This document shows, piece by piece, positions 1 to 8,652 of a stretch of DNA of 32,570 nucleotides. Each line of letters begins with the position of its first letter. Position 1 is the stretch's first letter. The DNA comes from Peptococcaceae bacterium. Lineage in GTDB: Bacteria; Bacillota; Desulfitobacteriia; Desulfitobacteriales; Syntrophobotulaceae. The DNA is taken from the NCBI GenBank assembly GCA_012520405.1, contig JAAYOJ010000131.1, positions 1 through 32,570 on the forward strand, given 5' to 3'. The translations under genes and the position numbers were made by a program. Under the pieces are notes generated by a model. That model ran no database searches. It worked only from the letters and a program-made list of their open reading frames with translations, and was not told where the DNA came from.

Positions 1-2005
1 CTTCTTCATCAATGGGAAGTACAAAAATCTTTTTCTCCTGGAATTCTTCCCAGGACATATGCTCTTCTAAGCCGGTCGCTTTATAGAAGAAACGCACCCG
101 TTCTTTTTCACTTAATTTTCCGGTATAAACATCATAGTATTCAGGTCCCAGTTTCTCGGCCACTTTGGCACAAACATCAAAGTCGGACAGGGATTCACCC
201 CGCGGCTCAATACAGGGTTCTTCCAGGTAAATAGATTGGAAGACGCCGCTGCTGTAATCGTTGCCCAGATCGTTCATTTCGTGTTTGGTGAGAACGGGTA
301 AGATCAGATCGGCAAAGTAGCAATCGTTTTCCATCCAGGGGTGCTGAACAACAAAGGTCTCAATATCAGGGTGCCGGTAAGCATCAATAAAGAGATTGCC
401 ATCATTCCAACAGGTAACGTTGCAAGGTGCCGAAGACCAAATCATATGCACCCGGCTTAAACCCGGACGGGGGTAGACCATTTTTTCAAATTGGTATTTA
501 TTGGTGGGGAGACGGTAGTTGTTCTCTTTGGGTACCTGGCTGGTGCTGAAGCAATGCATACCATACCATTCGGCATGGCCTTCCGTAATAGCTTTATGCA
601 CCAAACAGCGCGGAATAAACTGCTTGGGTGCGGGCAATTGCTTGAAGAGTTCTATCAGTTCCGGAGCACGCTCTTCCTGCTCAGGAGTCAGACAGAAGCG
701 TTTCATGTTAAGCTCTTCGGGGAGATCGCCGTCTACAGGACGGAGCGGGTCGGCGCAATGGGGCATAGGTGGTAAAAATTTAGGAGTAAAGGGCACCGGA
801 TAAGTTTTGGCCCACATGTTCCACTCAATCATTTTAGCCTGATGCACCCCGGGTTTACCTAAGCCCTGCATCCCGAGCAGCATAATTTCCAGGCGAGCCG
901 GCTCAGAAGAATAGGGTCCGCGAATAAAGGAACCACCGTTACCGTGCAATATACTTACAATTTTTTTAGCCCAGTGGCGAGCCAGCGCTTTGATGGTCCA
1001 TTCGGCTACACCACATTTTTCACTGGCCCAGGCCGGAGTTTTGGGAATTCCGTCCTCTTTGCCCAGAACATAGTCCACAAACTTATCAAAACCGTAGGCA
1101 TGCTTGGCAATATATTCTTTGTCATAAGTTTCATTGGTAATCCACTGGTAAGCTATGGCCAGCTGCAAAGCAGCATCGGTATTGGGAAGTATGGGAATCC
1201 ACTTGTCGGCATGAATGGCCGCGCCGTAGTTTAGGTCCGGGCAAATATAGATAGATTTAATCCCAAGTTCCGTGAACCAATAGCAAAGAAGAGTAGGCAG
1301 ATGGCCGCCAAAGCCAAGGGGGGTTACCTCGGGGTCACAGCCCCAGAATAATAAGCTTTCAGAATGTTTGGCGATATCAGGGATGAGGTTAGTCCGCGGA
1401 GCCTGCTGACCAACAGGTTCGCAGCCCCAAACGTGTTTGGCGCCCCAGTACCAGCCTTCCCAGCTATCCATATTACGCATTTGCAGCGTATAGCCGCCCA
1501 TTAGGGAGAGTAGACGGTTGGGACAGCCATGGCTGGGAGCGACATGTTTACCTTCTCCATGCATGTCCGACTGGCAGAGAACCGCTTCCGGTCCATAGGT
1601 TTCTTTAATACGTTTCAATTCATCAGCGCAGATCTGAGCCGCTTCATCCCAGGAAATGCGGACATAACCTGATTTGCCGCGGTTTTGCGGATTGCGCTCA
1701 CCTTTGGGGTCCCAGTCTACACGCTTCAGGGGATAAAGCACTCTGTTTGGGGAATAAACCCGGGTTTTGTAAGCCAGACCAAAGTGAGTTAAGTTTATTC
1801 TTTGCGGGGGTTTAAAGGTCTTACCGCGAGCTTCGATTTTCCAGGGATTGCAATGAGCATCGGTATGCTCCGTATCATAGTCGTAAGGCTTGATCCGGGT
1901 CATCTTGCCATCGTTGATGTCTACAACACAAAGTGCGCCGCTTTCAGGTCCCATTAGACTGAAGCTTACGAGGCTTTGAGAGTCAGGTTTGAATTTGTTA
2001 TTCAA
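1..2005 (-). CDS. Transhydroxylase-like molybdopterin oxidoreductase large subunit (3' end missing)
   Basis: About 668 residues are visible; the C-terminal part lies beyond the window edge. The protein belongs to the DMSO-reductase superfamily and looks most like the large subunit of Pelobacter pyrogallol hydroxytransferase, a Mo enzyme that moves hydroxyl groups between polyhydroxybenzenes. Shared stretches recalled from that enzyme include KIEARGKTF (residues 56-64) and DSWEGW (180-185). In the Pelobacter enzyme the Ser of this motif binds Mo and the neighbouring Asp and Trp line the active site; here they would be D180, S181 and W182, with H149 aligning to the catalytic His. There is no N-terminal cysteine cluster for an iron-sulfur centre, as in the Pelobacter alpha subunit. 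The start is TTG at 2005, with GGAGGAGG about 8 bases upstream. An in-frame ATG at 2053 would add 16 residues but has only a weak site. The expected iron-sulfur beta subunit is not in the window. Catechol dehydroxylase-like or other activity is possible. Confidence 0.8.
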   Translation of the reverse strand, partial: MNNKFKPDSQSLVSFSLMGPESGALCVVDINDGKMTRIKPYDYDTEHTDAHCNPWKIEARGKTFKPPQRINLTHFGLAYKTRVYSPNRVLYPLKRVDWDPKGERNPQNRGKSGYVRISWDEAAQICADELKRIKETYGPEAVLCQSDMHGEGKHVAPSHGCPNRLLSLMGGYTLQMRNMDSWEGWYWGAKHVWGCEPVGQQAPRTNLIPDIAKHSESLLFWGCDPEVTPLGFGGHLPTLLCYWFTELGIKSIYICPDLNYGAAIHADKWIPILPNTDAALQLAIAYQWITNETYDKEYIAKHAYGFDKFVDYVLGKEDGIPKTPAWASEKCGVAEWTIKALARHWAKKIVSILHGNGGSFIRGPYSSEPARLEIMLLGMQGLGKPGVHQAKMIEWNMWAKTYPVPFTPKFLPPMPHCADPLRPVDGDLPEELNMKRFCLTPEQEERAPELIELFKQLPAPKQFIPRCLVHKAITEGHAEWYGMHCFSTSQVPKENNYRLPTNKYQFEKMVYPRPGLSRVHMIWSSAPCNVTCWNDGNLFIDAYRHPDIETFVVQHPWMENDCYFADLILPVLTKHEMNDLGNDYSSGVFQSIYLEEPCIEPRGESLSDFDVCAKVAEKLGPEYYDVYTGKLSEKERVRFFYKATGLEEHMSWEEFQEKKIFVLPIDEE

Positions 2006-2053
2006 TGTTTCTACCTCCTCCTTAAACGAATTGCGGAAAAATTCTGAATTCAT

Positions 2054-2187
2054 CTTCTTGGCCACAGTGGCGGAAGTCAGTCCTAGTTAAAGTATAATTC
2101 AAATTGGCAAAAAAGAGAAACAAAAAGTACCTTAAATTACAACTTTTGGTTACCAATTTTTCATATAAAATATTTTAAAGCCGGATA
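2054..2187. other. AT-rich intergenic region upstream of the molybdoenzyme
   Basis: The gene-free stretch 2006-2309 is about 300 bases. Its right part holds the rpsT terminator. Its left part should carry the promoter of the molybdoenzyme, but I see no convincing pair of -35 and -10 boxes on the minus strand. The one notable element is a short palindrome, TTGG-TTA-CCAA at 2146-2156, which could be a regulator site; this is a guess from symmetry and position only. Confidence 0.35.
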
Positions 2188-2230
2188 AAAAAAGATGCCT
2201 TCATATCATCACAACTTTGGAAGACATCTT
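2185..2230 (-). terminator. Intrinsic terminator of rpsT
   Basis: Read on the minus strand, an 11-bp stem (arms 2220-2230 and 2192-2202, one G-U pair) closes a 17-base loop and runs straight into a tract of U residues (complement of the A run at 2187-2193). It sits about 80 bases past the rpsT stop codon, so it should end the rpsT transcript and insulate the molybdoenzyme gene from it. Confidence 0.8.
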
Positions 2231-2309
2231 CTTCAATATTTGCTCTAGAGCCAATAATAAGTAATTAACTTTAATTGGAAATTTATTAATATTTAGCTGG
2301 TTTGTAATA

Positions 2310-2582
2310 TTAGCTGGCTTGATTAATTGATTGGGCATATTTCTTTGCCATTCTTGACTTTTTCCGGGCAGCTTTATTCTTATGAATCAAGCCTTTGGCT
2401 GCAGCTTTATCAAGGGCGCGTGAAGCTTTCTGCAGAGCTTCGGCAGCTTGTTCAGGATTATTTGCAAGAGATTCCTCAAAACGACGAATTGTTGTTTTCA
2501 AGGCAGATCTAACAGCGGTGTTTCTAGCATTTTGCTCGCTACTGATTTTAACTCTTTTGATTGCGGATTTAATATTAGGCAT
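2310..2582 (-). CDS. rpsT: 30S ribosomal protein S20
   Basis: This 90-residue, very basic protein begins MPNIKSAIKRV and has the Lys/Arg-rich, Ala-rich helical pattern of S20, which binds 16S rRNA early in small-subunit assembly. Its length is close to that of known S20 proteins. The start is ATG at 2582 with GGGGGTG about 6 bases upstream; the open frame runs on to 2642 but that extension has no ribosome binding site. The gene is transcribed away from spoIIP and ends at its own terminator, so it appears to be a single-gene unit. The position beside spoIIP and near lepA matches the usual Firmicutes arrangement. Confidence 0.97.
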   Translation of the reverse strand: MPNIKSAIKRVKISSEQNARNTAVRSALKTTIRRFEESLANNPEQAAEALQKASRALDKAAAKGLIHKNKAARKKSRMAKKYAQSINQAS

Positions 2583-2632
2583 ATTGTCACCCCCTTTAAT
2601 ACGATCTACCGTGTGCTTTTTACGCAAAGTAC

Positions 2633-2662
2633 ATTTTATCATACATTGTCAAGCATATGCAA
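2633..2662 (-). promoter_or_regulatory. Candidate rpsT promoter
   Basis: On the minus strand TTGCAT (complement of 2657-2662) is followed after 18 bases by TAAAAT (complement of 2633-2638), about 50 bases before the rpsT start. A TTGACA (complement of 2647-2652) lies between them but has no good -10 partner at 16-18 bases, so the exact boxes are uncertain. Confidence 0.4.
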
Positions 2663-2765
2663 CTATAAAAACTCTTAATCTTCTTATCCGGTCGATATCT
2701 ATTATTTAGTTCTAAAAAGAGGTTGTCCTTCATATTCCTAAATATGGAAACAGGGGGAGTAGAGA

Positions 2766-3779
2766 ATGTTTTACCAAAATACTTGGTTTAGGACTATGGT
2801 TGTGATTCTGTTTTTAATACTTTTTCTTTTTGCTATATATTTTTGTATTGTTAATAACAGTTCAAATTATTTAATCAGAATTTTAAGTGACAGGAGTTTT
2901 CCCTTTCCAATGCTTCTTCTGGATGGTGTTCCGGGATTATCCCAACCTCAAAGGGAGTATATAGAGGAAATGCGGTATAAGGCAGCGGCGCTGGGGATGT
3001 ATTTTCTAACGGGAGTTAATATTTCCGATGCCCGAACTTATTTCCTAAGTTTTTATGCCCCTCCGAAACAGGGTATATCATGGGTTGGTTGGACTTATTA
3101 TCCTAGTGATCCGGAAATGGAAGGACCTATACTCGAGCCTTTGGACAATCCGTTCTACAATAAACCGGCTCCAATTACCAGTGAACATGATGCCTTAGTG
3201 GGAATATATCATACCCATAATGCAGAGTGTTATGCCGGGAATGGTGGAAAAGACCGGGTAGCGGGCGGTGACAACGGTGACGTAGTGAAAGTAGGTCATG
3301 CTTTGGCGGAAGCTCTTAATAAGATGGGAGTAAAAACAATTCAGGATCAAACCGTAAATGATGCCGATTATGCAGAATCCTATAATCATTCTTATGAAAC
3401 GGCTAAAAAAATGCTGGAAGAAAACCCTACTATCCGCATATTATTGGATCTGCATCGTGACGGAATACCGCCTGAGGTTGGCAAATCCATTGTTAAAATT
3501 GATGGACAAAATGTTGCTAAAATAATGGTTGTAATAGGTCAGAAAAATCCTAACTGGGAAAAGAATAATCGCATAGCGGAGGAAATAATTAAGATTGCGG
3601 AAGAGAAATATCCAGGACTGTTTTTTACTAGAATCACCTATGCTTCCGAAGCTCGTTATAATCAGTTTCTTACGGACGGTGCCCTTTTACTGGAGGTCGG
3701 CAGTCAGTTGAACACTCTTGAGGAGGCGATGAACGCAACCAAACCCATAGCCCAAGTATTGAAGGAATATCTTCAATAA
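2766..3779 (+). CDS. spoIIP: Stage II sporulation protein P (cell-wall hydrolase of engulfment)
   Basis: SpoIIP cuts peptidoglycan as amidase and endopeptidase together with SpoIID during forespore engulfment. The 337-residue protein has one N-terminal membrane segment (about residues 11-30) and an outside catalytic domain. The family signatures are visible: YHTHNAECY at 148-156, DLHRDG at 228-233 and LLEVG at 308-312, which supply the likely zinc-binding and catalytic His and Glu residues (H149, E154, H230, E310). The usual motif has Ser where A153-C155 lie, a mild variation. The ATG at 2766 has AGGGGGAG about 6 bases upstream. In Bacillus the order is rpsT-gpr-spoIIP-lepA; here gpr is absent and murJ lies between spoIIP and lepA. 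Family sigma-E control is known in Bacillus, but I could not identify a clear sigma-E promoter. Confidence 0.9.
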   Translation: MFYQNTWFRTMVVILFLILFLFAIYFCIVNNSSNYLIRILSDRSFPFPMLLLDGVPGLSQPQREYIEEMRYKAAALGMYFLTGVNISDARTYFLSFYAPPKQGISWVGWTYYPSDPEMEGPILEPLDNPFYNKPAPITSEHDALVGIYHTHNAECYAGNGGKDRVAGGDNGDVVKVGHALAEALNKMGVKTIQDQTVNDADYAESYNHSYETAKKMLEENPTIRILLDLHRDGIPPEVGKSIVKIDGQNVAKIMVVIGQKNPNWEKNNRIAEEIIKIAEEKYPGLFFTRITYASEARYNQFLTDGALLLEVGSQLNTLEEAMNATKPIAQVLKEYLQ

Positions 3780-3865
3780 TGATATAATTCGCAGTAGACT
3801 TAATATTATCATTGACCTTGAGTGTTGCTATTCGGAATATATTGGATTAAAGGATACTGCAAATT

Positions 3866-5431
3866 ATGACCACGGGACAAAAAATGATAAGAGCGGCGGG
3901 CTTTTTGATGGCGGCCAATCTGCTATCCAGAATTCTCGGCTTTGTCCGGGAATCGCTGATGGCGGGTCTGTTTGGCAAAACCGGAGCAACCGACGCTTAT
4001 AACACTGCTTTTATTCTTCCCGATCTGCTTTACTGGCTGTTGGTGGGAGGAGTTTTAAGTGCGGCTTTTATCCCCGTACTTTCGGAATATATTGCTAAGG
4101 GCAAGGAAGATGAGGGTTGGAAGGTAGTAAGCTCAGTTACTAATTCTATCTTTCTTTTTTTGTGCGTTCTTGTTATCCTCGCTATGATTTTAACTCCTAA
4201 ATTTATTGCCCTCCAAGTTCCGGGGTTTAGCCTGGAAAATAAAGAGCTGGCTATTTACTTAACCCGTATTTTGTTATTACAGCCGGTGATTCTGGCTTTG
4301 AGCGGGATTACCATGGGTATTCTTAATTCTTACAAAATATTTTGGCCGTCGGCTGTTGGAACCGTCTTGTATAATGCCAGTGTTATTTTTTTTGGCGCCC
4401 TGTTTGCCAATTCGGGAAATGTCCGCAGTATTTCCGGCTTTGCTTTTGGGGTGGTTATCGGGGCAGCTTTGAACTTTTTGGTTCAGGTTCCTGCCTTGCG
4501 TCGAGTAGGGATTCGTTATTACCCGGTAATTGATTTTAAACATCCCGGAGTTAAAAAAATATTGGCCCTTTCCTTGCCGATTATTATTATGTATACCTTA
4601 AATCAGTTTCAGGTAATTGTGAATTCCAATTTGGGTTCGGCTCTTGTGCCGGGGAGCCTGACTGCTATCTGGTATTCCTACCGGCTTTTTCAACTACCGG
4701 TCGGAATTTTTGCGCTGGCCATTGGGGTGGCTGTTTTTCCCACGCTGTCCGAACAGGCCGCTCTTAATAAGTTGAAGGATTTTCTAGAGACAATTTCCGG
4801 AGCTATACGGCTTATTATCTATATAACCATTCCCATTTCCATTGGTATGATTGTTTTGCGTGTTCCTCTGGTTCGGGTGCTCTTTGAACATGGGGAATTT
4901 GGACCTGCTGACACCATGGCTACAGCAGTTCCGCTATTCTATTTTTGTATGGGTATTACTGCTCAAGCTATTATTCAAATCCTGCCCAGGGCTTTTTATG
5001 CCTTGCAGAATACCTGGATGCCGGTTATTCTGGGAATTATCGCCATGGCCGCCAGTATTGGTTGGATGTTTGTGTTGGTAGGCCCTTTGGCCCATGGCGG
5101 TTTAGCTTTAGCTGTGACTCTCGGGGCTGTAATTCAAATGTTTCTGCTGTTTTGGGTACTGCGCACCAAGCTGGGAAGGATTGACGGCCGAAGGCTATGC
5201 AGGACATTCATTAAGACCTTGATTGCTTCATCCATAATGGGAGCTCTGGTGATGCTCTGGACAAAATTAATAACTCCTTGGTTCGGAGTTGGCAAATTGG
5301 GATCAATTGGGGTATTGGTTAGCGGAAGCTTAATAGGATTAACGGTCTTTATCATTATTACCAAAAAGTTTAAAATGAGAGAATATACCATGGCGTTAGA
5401 AATGCTGGGTAAAAAGAGGAAAAAGGGGTAA
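3866..5431 (+). CDS. murJ: Lipid II flippase MurJ (MviN family)
   Basis: This 521-residue integral membrane protein is of the MviN/MurJ type, which moves lipid II across the cytoplasmic membrane for cell-wall synthesis. The N-terminal segment (MIRAAGFLMAANLLSRILGF, then VRESLMAGLFG and DAYNTAFILPD) is the family hallmark, and hydrophobic segments recur along the whole length as expected for about 14 helices. A conserved LFEHGEF motif follows near residue 340. The start ATG is preceded by AAAGGA at a long spacing of about 11 bases. A possible promoter with TTGACC at 3812-3817 lies in the 86-base gap after spoIIP, but its -10 box is poor. The gene breaks the usual spoIIP-lepA adjacency; it could also be a second MurJ copy used in sporulation, which the window cannot settle. 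Confidence 0.9.
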   Translation: MTTGQKMIRAAGFLMAANLLSRILGFVRESLMAGLFGKTGATDAYNTAFILPDLLYWLLVGGVLSAAFIPVLSEYIAKGKEDEGWKVVSSVTNSIFLFLCVLVILAMILTPKFIALQVPGFSLENKELAIYLTRILLLQPVILALSGITMGILNSYKIFWPSAVGTVLYNASVIFFGALFANSGNVRSISGFAFGVVIGAALNFLVQVPALRRVGIRYYPVIDFKHPGVKKILALSLPIIIMYTLNQFQVIVNSNLGSALVPGSLTAIWYSYRLFQLPVGIFALAIGVAVFPTLSEQAALNKLKDFLETISGAIRLIIYITIPISIGMIVLRVPLVRVLFEHGEFGPADTMATAVPLFYFCMGITAQAIIQILPRAFYALQNTWMPVILGIIAMAASIGWMFVLVGPLAHGGLALAVTLGAVIQMFLLFWVLRTKLGRIDGRRLCRTFIKTLIASSIMGALVMLWTKLITPWFGVGKLGSIGVLVSGSLIGLTVFIIITKKFKMREYTMALEMLGKKRKKG

Positions 5432-5444
5432 AAAGGCTCAATAT

Positions 5445-5474
5445 TGCTTTGGGGTATGGTTTTTTGTTATAATT
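5445..5474 (+). promoter_or_regulatory. Predicted sigma-A promoter of lepA-hemW
   Basis: TTGCTT (5445-5450), an 18-base spacer and a perfect TATAAT (5469-5474) lie just after murJ and about 85 bases before lepA. This suggests that lepA and hemW start a new transcript. Confidence 0.65.
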
Positions 5475-5560
5475 ATTCGTTAGTTATAGTTATTGTATTC
5501 TGGTATATAGCCGTATTTTGAAGTTGCGTTATATTTACTTATATTAGGGAGAATGATTAA

Positions 5561-7366
5561 ATGGCTCAAGCATCAACAAAAATCAGAAATTTCTCGATTA
5601 TTGCTCATATCGATCATGGCAAGTCGACCCTTGCCGATCGTCTTATAGAGTACACCGGAACCTTATCCAGTAGGGAACTGAAAGAACAGGTTCTTGATTC
5701 TATGGATCTGGAACGGGAACGGGGTATTACTATTAAACTTCAGGCTGTTCGTATACGCTATCAAGCCAAAGACGGAGAAACATATGAACTGAACTTGATT
5801 GATACCCCAGGACATGTGGATTTTTCTTATGAGGTATCCAGAAGTCTGGCAGCCTGTGAAGGGGCTTTGCTGGTGGTTGATGCTGCCCAGGGAATTGAGG
5901 CTCAAACCCTGGCCAATATCTATTTGGCCTTAGAAAATGACCTGGAAATTATTCCGGTTATTAATAAGATCGATTTGCCTAGCGCTGACCCAGAAAGAAT
6001 AAAGCAGGAAATTGAAGAAGTTATCGGGCTTGACGCCAGTGATGCCATCCTGGTCTCAGCCAAAATGGGCCTGGGCATAGAAGATATTTTGGAAGCAATA
6101 GTCACTAGAATTCCTCCGCCCCAGGGCGATGATGAAAAACCCTTAAAATCATTGATCTTCGATTCCAAGTTTGATCCCTATAGAGGTGCAATCCCTTACA
6201 TCCGGGTTTTTGACGGCAAGGTTAGCAAAGGGACCACCATTAAGATGATGTCTTCAGGCAAGGCTTTTGAAATAACCGAAGTAGGGGTTTTTACACCGGT
6301 AATGAATATTGTTGAGGAGCTGCGGGCGGGACAGGTTGGCTATATTGCAGGCAGTATCAAAAATGTGGGTGACACCCGGGTAGGCGATACCATTACCGAT
6401 GCTGACTGTCCGGTAGCAGAAGCCCTGCCGGGTTACCGCAAAGCGGTTTCTATGGTGTTTTGCGGTCTTTATCCAGTGGAAACATCCGATTATGACAAGT
6501 TGCGGGATGCTTTAGAAAAACTGCAGCTCAACGATGCCAGCTTGATGTATGAAAATGAGACTTCAGCAGCTTTGGGCTTTGGTTTCCGTTGCGGCTTCTT
6601 AGGACTATTGCATATGGAGATTGTCCAGGAGAGGCTGGAGAGGGAATTCGGATTGGGGATTATTACTACAGCCCCCAGCGTAGTTTATAAGGTAAATACG
6701 GTTAACAATGAACAAGTCTATGTGGACAATCCGGCCTTGTTGCCCGAGGAGGGAAAAATTGTCTCCATTGAGGAACCCATGGTTAAGGCCACCATCTTGG
6801 TACCTTCCGAGTTTGTCGGAGCCATTATGGAGCTTAACCAGGAAAAAAGGGGAGTTTTTCTTACTATGGACTATATAACTTCCTCGAGGGTAAGCTTAAC
6901 TTATGAATTGCCTTTAAGCGAAATTGTGTATGATTATTTTGATCAGCTAAAATCCAGGACTAAAGGGTACGCTTCTCTGGACTACGAGTTAATCGGTTAT
7001 AAGGAGGCCAACCTGGTAAAGTTGGATATCTTAATTAACGGCGAAATTGTGGATGCCCTATCTTTTATAGTGCATAAAGAGAAAGCTTATGTGCGCGGCA
7101 GAAGACTTGTTGAAAAACTGCGCAGCCTTATCCCGCGTCAGATGTTTGAAGTACCTATCCAAGCTGTTATTGGCTCTCGAGTTATTGCCAGGGAGTCTAT
7201 CCGTGCTCTGCGCAAAGACGTCTTGGCCAAATGTTACGGCGGCGACATCTCTCGTAAAAGAAAACTTCTGGAAAAGCAAAAAGAAGGAAAAAAACGCATG
7301 AAACAAGTAGGCAGCGTCGAAATTCCGCAAGAAGCATTTATGGCGGTACTTAAAATGGACGACTAG
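5561..7366 (+). CDS. lepA: Elongation factor 4 (ribosome back-translocase GTPase)
   Basis: LepA/EF4 is a cytoplasmic GTPase that acts on the ribosome and has been linked to back-translocation and to small-subunit assembly. At 601 residues it has the normal length. The G1 motif AHIDHGKST (15-23), DTPGH (81-85) and NKID (135-138) are intact; then follow the EF-G-like domains II, III and V and the LepA-specific C-terminal domain ending in the conserved basic segment with [20 protein letters not shown]. The ATG at 5561 has AGGGAGA about 8 bases upstream. hemW follows after 16 bases, so the two are probably cotranscribed, as in many Firmicutes. Confidence 0.98.
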   Translation: MAQASTKIRNFSIIAHIDHGKSTLADRLIEYTGTLSSRELKEQVLDSMDLERERGITIKLQAVRIRYQAKDGETYELNLIDTPGHVDFSYEVSRSLAACEGALLVVDAAQGIEAQTLANIYLALENDLEIIPVINKIDLPSADPERIKQEIEEVIGLDASDAILVSAKMGLGIEDILEAIVTRIPPPQGDDEKPLKSLIFDSKFDPYRGAIPYIRVFDGKVSKGTTIKMMSSGKAFEITEVGVFTPVMNIVEELRAGQVGYIAGSIKNVGDTRVGDTITDADCPVAEALPGYRKAVSMVFCGLYPVETSDYDKLRDALEKLQLNDASLMYENETSAALGFGFRCGFLGLLHMEIVQERLEREFGLGIITTAPSVVYKVNTVNNEQVYVDNPALLPEEGKIVSIEEPMVKATILVPSEFVGAIMELNQEKRGVFLTMDYITSSRVSLTYELPLSEIVYDYFDQLKSRTKGYASLDYELIGYKEANLVKLDILINGEIVDALSFIVHKEKAYVRGRRLVEKLRSLIPRQMFEVPIQAVIGSRVIARESIRALRKDVLAKCYGGDISRKRKLLEKQKEGKKRMKQVGSVEIPQEAFMAVLKMDD

Positions 7367-7382
7367 CAAGCCGGAGGAATAT

Positions 7383-8528
7383 ATGCCTTCTTTATATGTA
7401 CATGTACCTTTTTGTCAAAAAAAATGTAACTATTGTGCCTTCTTTTCTATTCCTTATGACGGAAGCAAGACTTTATCTTATTTACAGGGAATTGAGCGCG
7501 AAGCACATATGCGTCTAGGAGAAGTTTCCGAAAAAATTGCTTCGCTTTTCCTGGGTGGGGGCACGCCAACTGTTTTAAGTGCCGAGGAGCTTGAGGGTTT
7601 ACTGAACAGCCTCGAGCTTTTTGCTTTTAGTCCCCAGGCAGAAAAAACGGTTGAGGCTAATCCCGGGACACTTGAACTCAACAAGTTGAAGATATTGTCC
7701 GGCTACGGCATAAACAGAATATCTTTAGGGGCCCAAAGCTTTAATGACCTTTTGCTGAATAGAATCGGTAGGATTCACTCGGCCCAAGATATTGCCCGTA
7801 GTGTAAAACTTATTCGTCAAGCAGGTTTTACTAATTTGAATCTGGACCTCATGTTTGGGCTTCCGGGTCAATCTCTAAGCGATTGGCAAGAAACATTACA
7901 AAAAGCTGTGGACTTAGAACCCCAGCACCTTTCTCTATATGCCTTGACTATCGAACCGGGAACTCCGCTTGCTTGCTTAGTAGACGAGCAGTCTTATCGC
8001 TTGGGAACAAGGGTTATTCCCGACGATGATATACAGGCTGATATGTATGAGCTGGCCGCCGGTTATCTGCGAACGCAGGGGTATTGGCATTACGAAATTT
8101 CTAACTTTGCCAGGCCCGGTTTTGAATGTCGGCATAATCTCTCCTACTGGCGGGGTGAGGATTACTTAGGTCTGGGGCCGGGAGCGGTATCCTGCCTTAA
8201 TGGGATTAGGTACCGAAACGTTGAGGATATTTATAAATATAGCAGGCTAATTCAGCAAGGTCTAAAACCCGTGGAAGATTCTGAGACAGAAATCTTGACA
8301 CAGAAAGAGCTTATTTCTGAATACATAATGTTGGGTTTTAGGACTGCGGAAGGCATAGACAGCGAGTTATTTGCCGGCAAGTTCGGGAAGCAAATCCAGG
8401 ATATTTATGGAGAAATTTTGACACACTATATTAATAAAGGAATTATTCGCTCGGAAAAGGGTAGAATCAAACTTAATCCGGCTTATTACTTTGTGGCCAA
8501 TTCTGTAATCAAGGACTTTTTCCTGTAG
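7383..8528 (+). CDS. hemW: Radical SAM heme chaperone HemW-like protein
   Basis: This 381-residue radical SAM protein is of the HemN/HemW type. The three cysteines for the 4Fe-4S cluster are C11, C15 and C18 in CQKKCNYC, followed by GGGTPT for SAM binding. The later RHNLSYW motif and the overall length fit HemW, a heme-binding chaperone, better than true oxygen-independent coproporphyrinogen oxidase HemN, which has an N-terminal extension. Databases often label such proteins as coproporphyrinogen III oxidase; that function should not be assumed. The ATG has GGAGG about 5 bases upstream. It lies between lepA and hrcA, the classical Firmicutes position. Confidence 0.92.
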   Translation: MPSLYVHVPFCQKKCNYCAFFSIPYDGSKTLSYLQGIEREAHMRLGEVSEKIASLFLGGGTPTVLSAEELEGLLNSLELFAFSPQAEKTVEANPGTLELNKLKILSGYGINRISLGAQSFNDLLLNRIGRIHSAQDIARSVKLIRQAGFTNLNLDLMFGLPGQSLSDWQETLQKAVDLEPQHLSLYALTIEPGTPLACLVDEQSYRLGTRVIPDDDIQADMYELAAGYLRTQGYWHYEISNFARPGFECRHNLSYWRGEDYLGLGPGAVSCLNGIRYRNVEDIYKYSRLIQQGLKPVEDSETEILTQKELISEYIMLGFRTAEGIDSELFAGKFGKQIQDIYGEILTHYINKGIIRSEKGRIKLNPAYYFVANSVIKDFFL

Positions 8529-8561
8529 ATAAGATAAAAAGCAAAAACTCCCACTTTTCTC

Positions 8562-8590
8562 TTGACAACTTTTTTTTAAAATGCTAATGT
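8562..8590 (+). promoter_or_regulatory. Sigma-A promoter of the hrcA-grpE-dnaK-dnaJ operon
   Basis: A perfect TTGACA (8562-8567), a 17-base spacer and TAATGT (8585-8590) lie just upstream of the CIRCE operator. Transcription would begin a few bases before the operator, so the operator sits in the first part of the transcript, the usual arrangement for HrcA control. Confidence 0.88.
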
Positions 8591-8602
8591 AAGAGCAGGT
8601 AA

Positions 8603-8629
8603 TTAGCACTCACCTTGCAAGAGTGCTAA
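8603..8629 (+). promoter_or_regulatory. CIRCE operator (HrcA binding site)
   Basis: TTAGCACTC (8603-8611), nine bases, then GAGTGCTAA (8621-8629) is a perfect match to the CIRCE consensus. HrcA binds this inverted repeat and represses the operon until heat or misfolded proteins draw GroEL away from it. It is the only full CIRCE element I found in the window. Confidence 0.98.
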
Positions 8630-8652
8630 CAACTAAGCTGGAGGTGGCAGTA

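Noticed and set aside
491-1234. Open frames of about 95 codons on the plus strand
   Set aside because: They lie opposite the molybdoenzyme reading frame, which is continuous and conserved across this region.
8623-8652. GTG start for hrcA ten codons upstream
   Set aside because: It lies inside the right arm of the CIRCE operator, has no ribosome binding site, and the ATG at 8653 has a good one.
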